Shown here: positions 1 through 6,976 of the stretch, piece after piece | How the letters are laid out: each line of letters starts with the position of its first letter | Position numbering within the stretch: position 1 is the first letter of the stretch | DNA from: Porphyromonadaceae bacterium UBA7141 | Lineage (GTDB): Bacteria > Bacteroidota > Bacteroidia > Bacteroidales > Muribaculaceae | DNA length: 23,589 nt | Direction of reading: 5' to 3' | NCBI GenBank assembly: GCA_002491945.1 | Contig: DKWX01000029.1 | Location: 9,239-32,827 of the forward strand | Notes under the pieces: model-generated | Seen by the model: only the letters and a program-made list of their open reading frames with translations | Told to the model about the DNA's origin: nothing | Databases searched by the model: none | Position numbers and translations under genes: made by a program

Positions 1-20
1 GGCCACTCTGGTATTCGCCC
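1..20 (-). tRNA. Possible 5' end of a class II tRNA (tRNA-Tyr-like), cut by the window edge
   Basis: Read on the minus strand, the last 20 nt are GGGCGAATACCAGAGTGGCC. This fits the start of a tRNA: a 7-nt acceptor strand (GGGCGAA), TA at positions 8-9, then the CCAGAGTGGCC that begins the D arm of Bacteroidetes tRNA-Tyr genes. A strong minus-strand promoter about 50 nt upstream points straight at it and no ORF lies between, as expected for a stable RNA. The anticodon, variable arm and T arm lie outside the window, so the identity is inferred from a short match and from memory of the family. Another class II tRNA is possible. Confidence 0.45.
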
Positions 21-74
21 TTGTCGAAACTTGCAGATTATCGGTGTGTAAACCGTGGCGGCGTTTCAACAATG

Positions 75-107
75 CAAAGTTACGAAAAAAGTTTGGATTG
101 CACCAAA
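75..107 (-). promoter_or_regulatory. Bacteroidetes-type promoter (-33 TTTG, -7 TAACTTTG)
   Basis: On the minus strand TTTG (plus 104-107) and TAACTTTG (plus 75-82) are separated by 21 bp. This matches the Bacteroidetes primary sigma-factor consensus TTTG-N19-21-TAnnTTTG. Transcription would start near position 68 and run off the left edge into the probable tRNA. It lies downstream of the slyD-like gene and reads in the same direction, so it starts a new transcription unit. Confidence 0.75.
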
Positions 108-185
108 CTTTTTCCGTTTTTTTTCAACTCACCCCCATTAAATGGTGGTAAATGCGTGTCTTCTCAGTGTGTCGAGGTCGGATTT

Positions 186-809
186 TCAGTGTTCGCATCC
201 ACAGTGATTGCCACCGCAAGAGCAGTCGTGGTGGTTGTCGGAGCATCCGCAGTCATCGTGGCTGTCGCAGCAGCCGCCATGTCCGCAGCCGTCGCCGCAC
301 CCCCCGTGTCCGCATCCGCACCCTCCGGCGGGCTGTAGCTCGTCGGGAGTGGCATCGCGCACTTCGATTATTTCGCCATCATATTTCACGGTCTTTCCGG
401 CGAAAGGATGATTGAAGTCCATTTTTACTCCGGCATCCGAAATCTCGAGCACACGCCCCATAATGCGGTAGCCTTCGGCAGTCATCATAGGGAGTTCGGC
501 ATCGACAGTCACCTCTTCGGCCAGTTCGCCGTCGCGAGAGAAGATTTCCTTGTCGAGAGTCACTACATTGTCCTCATAGCGCTCGCCGAAGGCAGCTTCC
601 GGAGGAAGAGTGACGGAAAATCTGTCGCCCTTCCCGAGATCTTTCATTGCGGCTATAAGGCCGGGCACCACATCGTGGCTGATACCGTATACAAGTTCAT
701 CAGGGGCGTCCTTGGGAGTTTCAAACAGGAGCTGCCCGTCGGGATAGCTGTAGAGGCGATAAGCGTATTTGACGAACTTGCCGGGGCCTACTATTTCTTT
801 ATTTTCCAT
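186..809 (-). CDS. slyD: SlyD-like FKBP-type peptidyl-prolyl cis-trans isomerase with Cys/His-rich tail
   Basis: The 207-residue protein has the SlyD layout: a split FKBP domain (about residues 8-72 and 125-155) with an insert-in-flap chaperone domain between. Family hallmarks are visible: LVYGISHDVVPGLIAAM near 39-55, LPPEAAFGERYED near 68-80 and MDFNHPFAGKTV at 130-141. No signal peptide is seen, so it should be cytoplasmic. In this family it catalyses proline isomerisation and assists folding; the C-terminal tail of SlyD binds nickel and other metals. Here residues 162-207 form a glycine-spaced tail with 12 Cys and 7 His in 46 residues, a plausible metal-binding or storage segment. No [NiFe] hydrogenase maturation genes are in the window, so the partner is unknown. 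No clear promoter or terminator was found. Confidence 0.93.
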   Translation of the reverse strand: MENKEIVGPGKFVKYAYRLYSYPDGQLLFETPKDAPDELVYGISHDVVPGLIAAMKDLGKGDRFSVTLPPEAAFGERYEDNVVTLDKEIFSRDGELAEEVTVDAELPMMTAEGYRIMGRVLEISDAGVKMDFNHPFAGKTVKYDGEIIEVRDATPDELQPAGGCGCGHGGCGDGCGHGGCCDSHDDCGCSDNHHDCSCGGNHCGCEH

Positions 810-915
810 TACGTATTATAGATATTGTTGATTTTTCAGCAGTGTGTATGATTCCGGCACACGGGCGTGTCGGAGAGATACTGTAGACAGGTGTGGCGAG
901 AGGATGGAGAATGTC

Positions 916-1857
916 TTATTCAGCCGGCATCTCATCGGGCGAGATGATGGCGGGGGTATCATCAGGGTCGGGTTCGGTCTCGACATCAATTACATCTTCC
1001 GTGGCGGAAGCCTCTTCGGGGTGCTTGAGTTCATACTGGCGTGTGAGTTCGCCGACATTGAAATAGAACCCTTCGGCCGGCTTGGAGATGCGTCGTTTCG
1101 AACTGCTGTCGGGCTTCACGCTGATATAGTCAAACCCGTCGGCGGGGAAATCTACGGCCGTCGGTTCGTAGCCGAGCAGCTGAATCATATTATATTCATG
1201 CATCGGGTAGATTACGTAGAACGCATTCTCCATATCCTCGCCGGAGCCGGTGCTTTTGATGGCACCGAGTATGTTTTCAAGCCGGTATTCCCAGATTTTG
1301 GCCTTCATGGTGTTGCCCATTTCCTTAGAGGTGTGGACGAGCACCGACATCTGCCGCAAATCGAAAGGATTGTCCTTGAGCGATAGTTCCACAAGAGTGG
1401 AGAGTTCGCGGAGCTGACGTTTGTAGAGGGTCTTGAGCGATTCCTTCTGTTTTTCGGCCTCATGTGCGGATATACGATTGTTTTTCACCAATCGGCTCAG
1501 CGAATCGGATGCAGCGTCGAGGCGTCCTTTAGTGGCCTTGACTATAGTGAGCAATGAGTCGGATGAGGTGTTGTAGGGAGAAGTGCGATAAGGGTCGTAA
1601 TCTTCCTGAAACTGGTATCCGAGATAGAGATTGCGGTATTGCTCCTGAGTCATCGACGTGTCATTGCGATTGTAGATTTTTATGAGCTTCGGGAAATAGA
1701 GGTCGCTTTTGGGGTCTTGGGTCTCACGTTCGATACGGGCGAAGTCAGGTTTCTCGACCGTGATTTTTCGGGCCGGGTTCTTTTTTGCGGGAGCCGGGGC
1801 AGCCATTGCCGGGATTGCCAGACTGCATGCCAGGATTAGATATATGAGTTTTTGCAT
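916..1857 (-). CDS. DUF4919 family protein, secreted or periplasmic, unknown function
   Basis: This 313-residue protein starts with a signal peptide (QKLIYLILACSLAIPAMAA, cleavage near AMA-AP). The motif YFPKLIKIYNRNDTSMT followed by YRNLYLGYQFQEDYDPYRTS is what I recognise as the N-terminal signature of DUF4919, a Bacteroidetes family without known function. The middle (about 100-170) is charged and probably helical; the last 30 residues are acidic (VIDVETEPDPDDTP). I start at the ATG at 1857; a GTG directly before it would add one residue. It sits 66 bp downstream of the small membrane protein gene and 106 bp upstream of the slyD-like gene, all in the same direction, so co-transcription is possible but unproven. 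Confidence 0.8.
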   Translation of the reverse strand: MQKLIYLILACSLAIPAMAAPAPAKKNPARKITVEKPDFARIERETQDPKSDLYFPKLIKIYNRNDTSMTQEQYRNLYLGYQFQEDYDPYRTSPYNTSSDSLLTIVKATKGRLDAASDSLSRLVKNNRISAHEAEKQKESLKTLYKRQLRELSTLVELSLKDNPFDLRQMSVLVHTSKEMGNTMKAKIWEYRLENILGAIKSTGSGEDMENAFYVIYPMHEYNMIQLLGYEPTAVDFPADGFDYISVKPDSSSKRRISKPAEGFYFNVGELTRQYELKHPEEASATEDVIDVETEPDPDDTPAIISPDEMPAE

Positions 1858-1922
1858 CACTTTCGTGGGAATTATGAATTAGGAGTGAGGATGAGTAATG
1901 AAGAGTCGGGAATCCGATGATG

Positions 1923-2465
1923 TCAGAGGGAGTGGCTCCGGTAGGTGGCGGTGAGGATTACCAGAGCGATTCCTATCTGGGCCACTGTAATCAGGGCCGG
2001 AAACCCTTTGGCGAGCAGATACTGCCAGAAATGCCCCGAGGAGGGGGCTATGCCCCTTCCGGCGGGGGTATTGGAGAAAACGAGCAGCCCGAGGGTTATG
2101 CCGATGGCGGTGCCTCCGAGCATCATGGCGTAGAGAATGCTCAGTGATGCCGACACCGTATAGACGGCGATACCGGCAGCCATACCGGCCATGGCGCCGA
2201 AGAGTATGTAGCCCGTGCCGCGGCTTTGGATGCGTATGGCGGGATTCTGGAGCAGAATCACCATCATCACCACAATGGTGATGCATAGCCAGGAGAGAGT
2301 CATGCTGTTGGCCACAGGCACTATGGGCACGCCATTGACGCGAGCGAAGCTCAGCAGGAGCAGCGCGCAGAACGACAGAGCCGGACTCAGCAGAATCCGG
2401 CGCGGGAAGGCTGCGAACGCACCTGCCCATAGCAGACAGCTCAATATAATCAGCACTATGCTCAT
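1923..2465 (-). CDS. Small multi-pass membrane protein, unknown
   Basis: I do not recognise a family. The 180-residue product is very hydrophobic, with about five or six predicted membrane segments: residues 2-20, about 27-43, 52-71, 84-102, 106-127 and 150-172. There are few charged residues and no catalytic motif I can see. I chose the ATG at 2465 (MSIVLII), which puts the first residue at the start of a membrane helix; the ORF could extend 15 codons upstream to 2510, but those residues (PPGRCRVYRYFRK) look non-coding. It lies between the PgpH-like gene (71 bp away) and the DUF4919 gene, all co-directional. A different-frame ORF at 1879-2430 is Arg/His-rich and is a shadow of this one. Confidence 0.7.
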   Translation of the reverse strand: MSIVLIILSCLLWAGAFAAFPRRILLSPALSFCALLLLSFARVNGVPIVPVANSMTLSWLCITIVVMMVILLQNPAIRIQSRGTGYILFGAMAGMAAGIAVYTVSASLSILYAMMLGGTAIGITLGLLVFSNTPAGRGIAPSSGHFWQYLLAKGFPALITVAQIGIALVILTATYRSHSL

Positions 2466-2536
2466 TTTTCTGAAGTATCTATATACTCTACAACGCCCGG
2501 GAGGAGTCAATTATTTGGAATGTATCCAAAAATGTG

Positions 2537-4630
2537 TTAACCGGCTGTAGCCTGTCCCTTGTCGGGGGTCTTACAGGTCTTATTGAGAGTCGGGTAGGCC
2601 ACGCGGGTGTGATAGATTGTGGCCAGACGCTTCTTGAATGTCTGGCGCACTGTCTCCACATCGTGGAAGCTGAGCGGAGAGTCGCGCAGCAGTCCGTCGG
2701 CCATAAGTGAGTCGATGAGCCGGTCGACGAGTTGGTCGATACTCGGTTGGGAATAGTCCTTGAGGCTTCGGGAGGCGGCCTCCACACAGTCGGCCATCAT
2801 CAGGATGGCAGTCTCCTTACTGCGCGGGTTGGGTCCGGGATACTCGAAGAGGTGTCGGTCGACATGGCCGTCCGGACTTTCATTGACAGCCGTATTATAG
2901 AAATACTTCGTAATCCCCTTGCCATGGTGCTCGGCAATGAAATTGCGTATCACCTGAGGCAGCTTATACTTCGATGCAAGAGCAAGGCCATCGGTGACAT
3001 GGCTTATGATTTTGCGTGCCGAAGTCTCAGGGTTGAGTCCGGCGTGGGGATTGACTCCATGCTGGTTTTCGGTGAAGAACACCGGACTTTCCATCTTACC
3101 GATATCATGATAGAGAGCGCCGGTACGCGCCAGCTGCGTATTGGCTCCGATTGCGCGGGCTGCCTCTGCGGCCAGAGTCGACACCTGGATGGAGTGCTGG
3201 AATGTGCCCGGAGCCTCTTCGGCCAGACGGCGCAGCAGCGGATGATTGATATCCGAGAGTTCCACAAGAGTCACCATCGATGTGAAGCCGAAGATTTTCT
3301 CTATAATCAGAATCAGGATATAGGCGAAAGAGAGGATAAGCGAGTTGAAGACGAACATCAGCAGCATCTGCGGATTGAACTGGCGCAGATTGCCGTCGGT
3401 GGCGAGCACAAGGGCCAGATACATGCCTGAATATACGGCAAGCGTGATGGCGGCTGTGCGCAGCAGCTGACTGCGTTTTGACAGATGATTGATGCTGAAG
3501 GTGGCGGCGAGGCCTGCCAGGAGTTCAAGTACGATAAACTGGAACTGATACGTGGCTATGATGGCCGTGAGCAGCACTGAGGTAAGAAGTGCGAATAAGG
3601 CTGTGCGCGAATCGAAGAATACCATTACAATGACCGGTATCGTAGCGAACGGCATCACATAGATGGCCTGCATGTTGAATTCAAACACGAGTGTCGAAAT
3701 CACGACAAAGAGTGTGATGAGCGACACAAGGAATGTCATGTTGCGCAGGCTTGCGAAGAATTTAGGCCGGTAGATGGCCAGGAAGAGATATAGCACGAGC
3801 CAGCAACACAGAATGTAGAGGGCCTGACCGATGTAGAAGTAGGAATGAAGGACATTCTCGTTTCGGCTCGATTTGAGCATATCGGTGTAGGTGTTGAGAT
3901 TCGTGTAAATCTGCTGGCTGATGATTTCTCCACGGTCGACGATGCGCTGCCCTTTCTGTATGACACCGATGGCGCTTGTGACGCTGAGATATTCCTGGTT
4001 GCGGTATTTGGTGTAGTTGACGGAGTCGACCTTGAGGTCGGGCATGAGCACCACCCCCAGAGCCCGGGCCACTCCTGTCGGAAGTTCGTGCCTCGGTTTG
4101 CCGGTGGCCTGGGCGTAGAGGGAGTCTACAAATTCAAATGCCTGTTTCTGCGAGCGCACGTGAGTGCCGTCGAAGGTGTGGAGCGTGCCGGGTTCATCGG
4201 CGCTCTGGCTCATGATGCGGTATTTGGTGTTGTTGCCCCGGTGAATCTGATTGTAGAGGTTTGGGGTGGCTATGCCATCGGCATATACCTGAGAGACGAG
4301 TCGAGAGAGGAGTGCGGCTTCCTGAGCCGACACATCGGGGCGCACGGATGTCATGAACTTCTCGATGGCCACCTTATTGTTGGCATCGGTGCGTTTGGCG
4401 AAGGGTATGAAGTTAGCTTCTATCGAGTCATACATCTGGCGCGTTGAAGTGGAGTCGCGGTTGATGGGGGTGTCGAAGTCTGCGGTCAGCAGTGGATATT
4501 TCCAGGGCTGGTTGAGTTCGTAACTGTAGCTCTGATTGTCGGCGCGCGGCACTATGAGCACCACGATTGCCGTGGCGGCTATGAGCAATGCTATGCGGAG
4601 GAGGCTGATTCTGGTGAATGGTATCTTCAT
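2537..4630 (-). CDS. 7TM-HD (PgpH-type) phosphodiesterase, probable cyclic-di-AMP hydrolase
   Basis: The 697-residue protein has the PgpH layout: an N-terminal membrane helix (about 10-28), an extracytoplasmic 7TMR-HDED-like domain (about 32-260), seven membrane helices (about 263-445) and a cytoplasmic HD domain (about 475-645). Metal and catalytic residues are in place: FQHS (His479), YHDIGK (His508, Asp509), AEHHG (His568, His569) and MADCVEA (Asp614). In Listeria this family cleaves c-di-AMP to pApA; c-di-AMP as substrate here is inferred from the family. I start at ATG 4630 (MKIPFTR), just before the first helix. A GTG at 4807 would add a Pro/Arg-rich 59-residue extension overlapping the RSH stop codon and seems unlikely. 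Its 5' neighbour is the (p)ppGpp gene. Confidence 0.88.
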   Translation of the reverse strand: MKIPFTRISLLRIALLIAATAIVVLIVPRADNQSYSYELNQPWKYPLLTADFDTPINRDSTSTRQMYDSIEANFIPFAKRTDANNKVAIEKFMTSVRPDVSAQEAALLSRLVSQVYADGIATPNLYNQIHRGNNTKYRIMSQSADEPGTLHTFDGTHVRSQKQAFEFVDSLYAQATGKPRHELPTGVARALGVVLMPDLKVDSVNYTKYRNQEYLSVTSAIGVIQKGQRIVDRGEIISQQIYTNLNTYTDMLKSSRNENVLHSYFYIGQALYILCCWLVLYLFLAIYRPKFFASLRNMTFLVSLITLFVVISTLVFEFNMQAIYVMPFATIPVIVMVFFDSRTALFALLTSVLLTAIIATYQFQFIVLELLAGLAATFSINHLSKRSQLLRTAAITLAVYSGMYLALVLATDGNLRQFNPQMLLMFVFNSLILSFAYILILIIEKIFGFTSMVTLVELSDINHPLLRRLAEEAPGTFQHSIQVSTLAAEAARAIGANTQLARTGALYHDIGKMESPVFFTENQHGVNPHAGLNPETSARKIISHVTDGLALASKYKLPQVIRNFIAEHHGKGITKYFYNTAVNESPDGHVDRHLFEYPGPNPRSKETAILMMADCVEAASRSLKDYSQPSIDQLVDRLIDSLMADGLLRDSPLSFHDVETVRQTFKKRLATIYHTRVAYPTLNKTCKTPDKGQATAG

Positions 4631-4806
4631 CGGTATCTTTATATGAGGTCGGGGCTTGCGTCGCTCGGGTGGATAGCGGAGCCGGCGGCGCACCGGTTGT
4701 GGATTCGGGTTCGAGTTTTTGTTGATGTCTGTTGTGTGTGTGGGCACTCCATATATCGGTGTGATGTCCTGACATCGATAGGCACGCATGTCAGTCGTGG
4801 CTTGCA

Positions 4807-6372
4807 CTATGACTCACGGTGTCCATGACGCATATCCTGACGTTGGGAAGGAGGTGAGTCCGGTACATTGTGGCGCCTCAGCCAGCTGCGCAGTCGGTGG
4901 CGGGCCTTGACGGTGTGGCACATGGCGAGCATCGCCGGAGTGGGGCATGTGCTGTCGGCGGAGATAATCTGCACCTGATCGCCTGACTGCAGTTCATGGT
5001 CGGGATTCACCAGTCGGCGGTTGATTTGCCCTGCCAGACAGTGCAGCCCGAGCTGCGTGTGGATTTCGAAAGCCATGTCGAGCACTGTAGATCCCGAAGG
5101 GAGAGTAATCAGGTCGCCTTTTGGGGTGAATACATAGATTTCCTTTGAATATAGCGAGAGTTTGATGGTGTCAAGAAAATCAATTGCATTCGGTCCGGGG
5201 TGAGCGAGAATATCCTTGATGGTGTTCATCCATGCCTCGAGGTCGTTGTCGTACGATTGTTCGCCGGTTTTGTATTTCCAGTGGGCGGCGTAGCCGAGTT
5301 CGGCAATTTCGTCCATCTTGCGTGAGCGTATCTGCACCTCGATCCATTTGCCGTGATTGCCCATAGCTGTGAGGTGGAGGGCACGGTATCCGTTGGCTTT
5401 CGGTGTGGAAATCCAGTCGCGCAGACGCCCCGGATGCACCTGATAGAAATCGGTGAAAAAAGTGTAGATCTGCCAGCATCGGAGTTTTTCGGTCTCCTCG
5501 TCATCATTGTCGAAGATTACGCGTACGGCGTAGATATCGTAGATTTCCTCAAACGGCACCCCTTTCTTGCGCATCTTGTTGTAGATGGAATAAGTGCTTT
5601 TCACGCGGGCCTTGATTTCATATGAGAAACCGGCGCGGTCGAGCCGTTCCTTGACCGGGGCCACAAACTCGCTGACAATCTTCTGTCGCTGGGCTTCGCT
5701 CTCCACTACTTTGGAGCGGATGTCGGCATAGATATCCGGCTCTTTATAACGCAGGGCGAGGTCTTCGAGTTCGTATTTCATTTTGTTGAGGCCGAGACGG
5801 TGGGCAAGAGGAGCATATACATACAGTGTCTCGTCGGCCACACGCCGCTGCTTGTCGGAGAGCAGAGCATCGAGGGTGCGCATGTTGTGGAGCCTGTCGG
5901 CCATCTTTACGAGCACCACCCTCACGTCGGTCGACATGCTGAGCAGCAGTTTGCGGAATTTTTCTGCCTGCACCTCGGCATTCTGCCCCAAGATTCCTCC
6001 GGATATGCGGTCGATACCCTCGACGATTGATGCTATCTTTGGTCCGAACCCTTCGAGTATGTCATCGTGGGTATAGTCGGAATTGGCCACTACATCGTGA
6101 AGCAACGCGGCGCATATTGAAGTCGATCCGAGCCCGAGTTCCTCGACTGCGATACGGGCCACGGCTATGGGATGGAGCACATAGGGATCACCGTTGCGTC
6201 GGCGCATGTCGCGATGGGCGGTCCGGGCGTACCGGAACGCCTTCTCGATGATTTCTATCTTGCGGCGATGATTGCTGTGCAGGTAGGCGTCGAGCATCTG
6301 CCGGTAGGCTTCGAAGATACGCCGGTCATCATCGGATATTGATGTGATTGTTGAGGAGCCGGTGGGGTTCAT
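4807..6372 (-). CDS. RelA/SpoT-homologue (RSH), short form; synthetase intact, hydrolase motif altered
   Basis: The 521-residue protein has an HD (hydrolase) domain (about 40-190), a (p)ppGpp synthetase domain (about 240-370) and a TGS domain (about 410-472). Synthetase residues look intact: RVKSTYSIYNKMRKK near 256-270, GRLRDW (Asp319) and IEVQIR (Glu345). In the HD domain His67, His92-Asp93 and Asp159 (KMADRLHNMRTL) remain, but the usual HDxxED is HDVVAN, so the Glu-Asp pair needed for hydrolysis is Ala96-Asn97. The protein stops about 50 residues after the TGS domain, whereas typical long RSHs reach about 700-750 residues with zinc-finger and ACT/RRM domains. The intergenic space left before the PgpH-like gene is too short for a broken-off remainder. 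I predict a synthetase-biased enzyme; a second, hydrolytic RSH would be expected elsewhere. Confidence 0.9.
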   Translation of the reverse strand: MNPTGSSTITSISDDDRRIFEAYRQMLDAYLHSNHRRKIEIIEKAFRYARTAHRDMRRRNGDPYVLHPIAVARIAVEELGLGSTSICAALLHDVVANSDYTHDDILEGFGPKIASIVEGIDRISGGILGQNAEVQAEKFRKLLLSMSTDVRVVLVKMADRLHNMRTLDALLSDKQRRVADETLYVYAPLAHRLGLNKMKYELEDLALRYKEPDIYADIRSKVVESEAQRQKIVSEFVAPVKERLDRAGFSYEIKARVKSTYSIYNKMRKKGVPFEEIYDIYAVRVIFDNDDEETEKLRCWQIYTFFTDFYQVHPGRLRDWISTPKANGYRALHLTAMGNHGKWIEVQIRSRKMDEIAELGYAAHWKYKTGEQSYDNDLEAWMNTIKDILAHPGPNAIDFLDTIKLSLYSKEIYVFTPKGDLITLPSGSTVLDMAFEIHTQLGLHCLAGQINRRLVNPDHELQSGDQVQIISADSTCPTPAMLAMCHTVKARHRLRSWLRRHNVPDSPPSQRQDMRHGHRES

Positions 6373-6399
6373 TTGTGAGGATTGTGATGGTTGTCATTG

Positions 6400-6407
6400 C
6401 AAAGTTA
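6400..6407 (-). promoter_or_regulatory. -7 element TAACTTTG upstream of the RSH gene
   Basis: On the minus strand TAACTTTG lies 27 bp upstream of the ATG at 6372, giving a leader of about 20 nt. No TTTG is seen at the ideal -33 spacing; a T-rich run (ACTTTTTTG) lies just upstream. A 21-bp sequence that recurs near the PUL promoter lies 26 bp further upstream (6434-6454). Confidence 0.55.
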
Positions 6408-6433
6408 CTACAAAAAAGTGAAATGCGGAAAGA

Positions 6434-6454
6434 TAAGTAAGTGTTCAAATTTAA
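6434..6454. repeat. Copy 1 of an exact 21-bp direct repeat (promoter-upstream motif)
   Basis: The core AAGTAAGTGTTCAAATTTAA, plus one leading T, is identical to 23484-23504, 17 kb away. Both copies have the same orientation and both lie upstream of a minus-strand TAnnTTTG box, here by 26 bp. The flanking sequences differ. It could be a regulator-binding site or a dispersed element; function is unknown. Confidence 0.8.
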
Positions 6455-6484
6455 CCGATAGTAAAATTTGTGACTCCTCTCTGT

Positions 6485-6525
6485 AAAAAATGTTAATGCA
6501 GGGGCTTGTCCTTGCCCCCGGTGCA
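6485..6525 (-). terminator. Candidate intrinsic terminator
   Basis: On the minus strand GGGGC (6514-6518), an 8-nt loop and GCCCC (6501-6505) form a stem, extended by outer TGCA/TGCA with a small bulge. A run of six T follows at 6490-6485. It ends whatever is transcribed across 6526-6760 before the RSH promoter. The stop codon of the small ORF 6493-6705 lies inside it. Confidence 0.5.
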
Positions 6526-6705
6526 GTTACCGCAGAAAACATGTCGGCTCATGTCAGGATGTGCGGCGCGGAAACCGTGGGAAAGCCATTCGGCCCGGGC
6601 GTCGTCGCGACGTCCGGGCCGGGGGCACATGGCAGATGCCGTGAGGCGGCCGCCATGCAGGATAGAAATTACTAATGTATATAACCCAAAATTTAGACAA
6701 TTCAT
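6493..6705 (-). CDS. Doubtful 70-residue ORF in a GC-rich structured region
   Basis: This small ORF could encode 70 residues ending in SRHVFCGNCTGGKDKPLH. I do not recognise a family. In favour: the last 54 codons mostly end in G or C, as in neighbouring genes, and the stop falls in a hairpin followed by T residues. Against: the first 16 codons are AT-rich and look non-coding, the frame contains a 31-bp near-perfect inverted repeat, and no clear promoter or ribosome site is seen. The stretch may instead be a structured RNA or an intergenic repeat. The wider 6373-6976 gap holds only this region, the RSH promoter and hairpins near the amylase gene. Confidence 0.22.
   Translation of the reverse strand: MNCLNFGLYTLVISILHGGRLTASAMCPRPGRRDDARAEWLSHGFRAAHPDMSRHVFCGNCTGGKDKPLH
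6591..6621. repeat. Near-perfect inverted repeat, 14-bp stem with 3-nt loop
   Basis: CGGCCCGGGCGTCG and its partner CGACGTCCGGGCCG flank the triplet TCG; 13 Watson-Crick pairs and one G-T pair form. GCCAT (6585-6589) and ATGGC (6629-6633) could extend the stem through an internal loop. GCCGTGAGG (6638-6646) could pair with CCTCACGGC (6733-6741). The surrounding DNA is AT-rich. It is not followed by a T tract, so it is not itself a terminator. Confidence 0.7.
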
Positions 6706-6875
6706 GTTTTCAATTCCGGGGAGGCGGTAGCACCTCACGGCCGCCACCCCCACGGGGCATTTTCATTAAGGCAACCGATATGAAAACGATGAGCGGGATG
6801 GTTATATTGGTTGCATAAAGTTAAAATATAATCCGTATTGCTTAAAATTGCCATAAATATATGTAAAAACATCAA

Positions 6876-6910
6876 CCCCGCATGGTCCCGTCTGCGGGAG
6901 CCATGCGGGG
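6876..6910 (-). terminator. Terminator hairpin downstream of the GH13 gene
   Basis: CCCCGCATGG (6876-6885) pairs with CCATGCGGGG (6901-6910), and an inner TCCCG/CGGGA stem closes on a TCTG loop. On the minus strand a T5 run begins about seven bases past the stem. It lies 66 bp beyond the amylase stop codon. A second hairpin, GCAGAGCCA (6928-6936) with TGGCTCTGC (6961-6969), sits between them. Confidence 0.7.
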
Positions 6911-6976
6911 TGGGTATGATCAGGTGAGCAGAGCCATCGGGCAGAGCAGGCTCCGCCAGGTGGCTCTGCCGCAGGG

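Noticed and set aside
1879..2430. Minus-strand open frame of 183 codons overlapping the small membrane protein
   Set aside because: Arg/His/Pro-rich product without structure. The other frame (1923-2465) gives coherent membrane helices.
4631..4806. Remnant of a broken RSH C-terminus
   Set aside because: Only 176 bp are available, too short for the roughly 220 missing residues, and no ACT/RRM-like sequence is seen in any frame.
4631..4807. N-terminal extension of the PgpH-like protein from a GTG at 4807
   Set aside because: The extra 59 residues are Pro/Arg-rich, overlap the RSH stop codon and precede an ATG located just before the first membrane helix.
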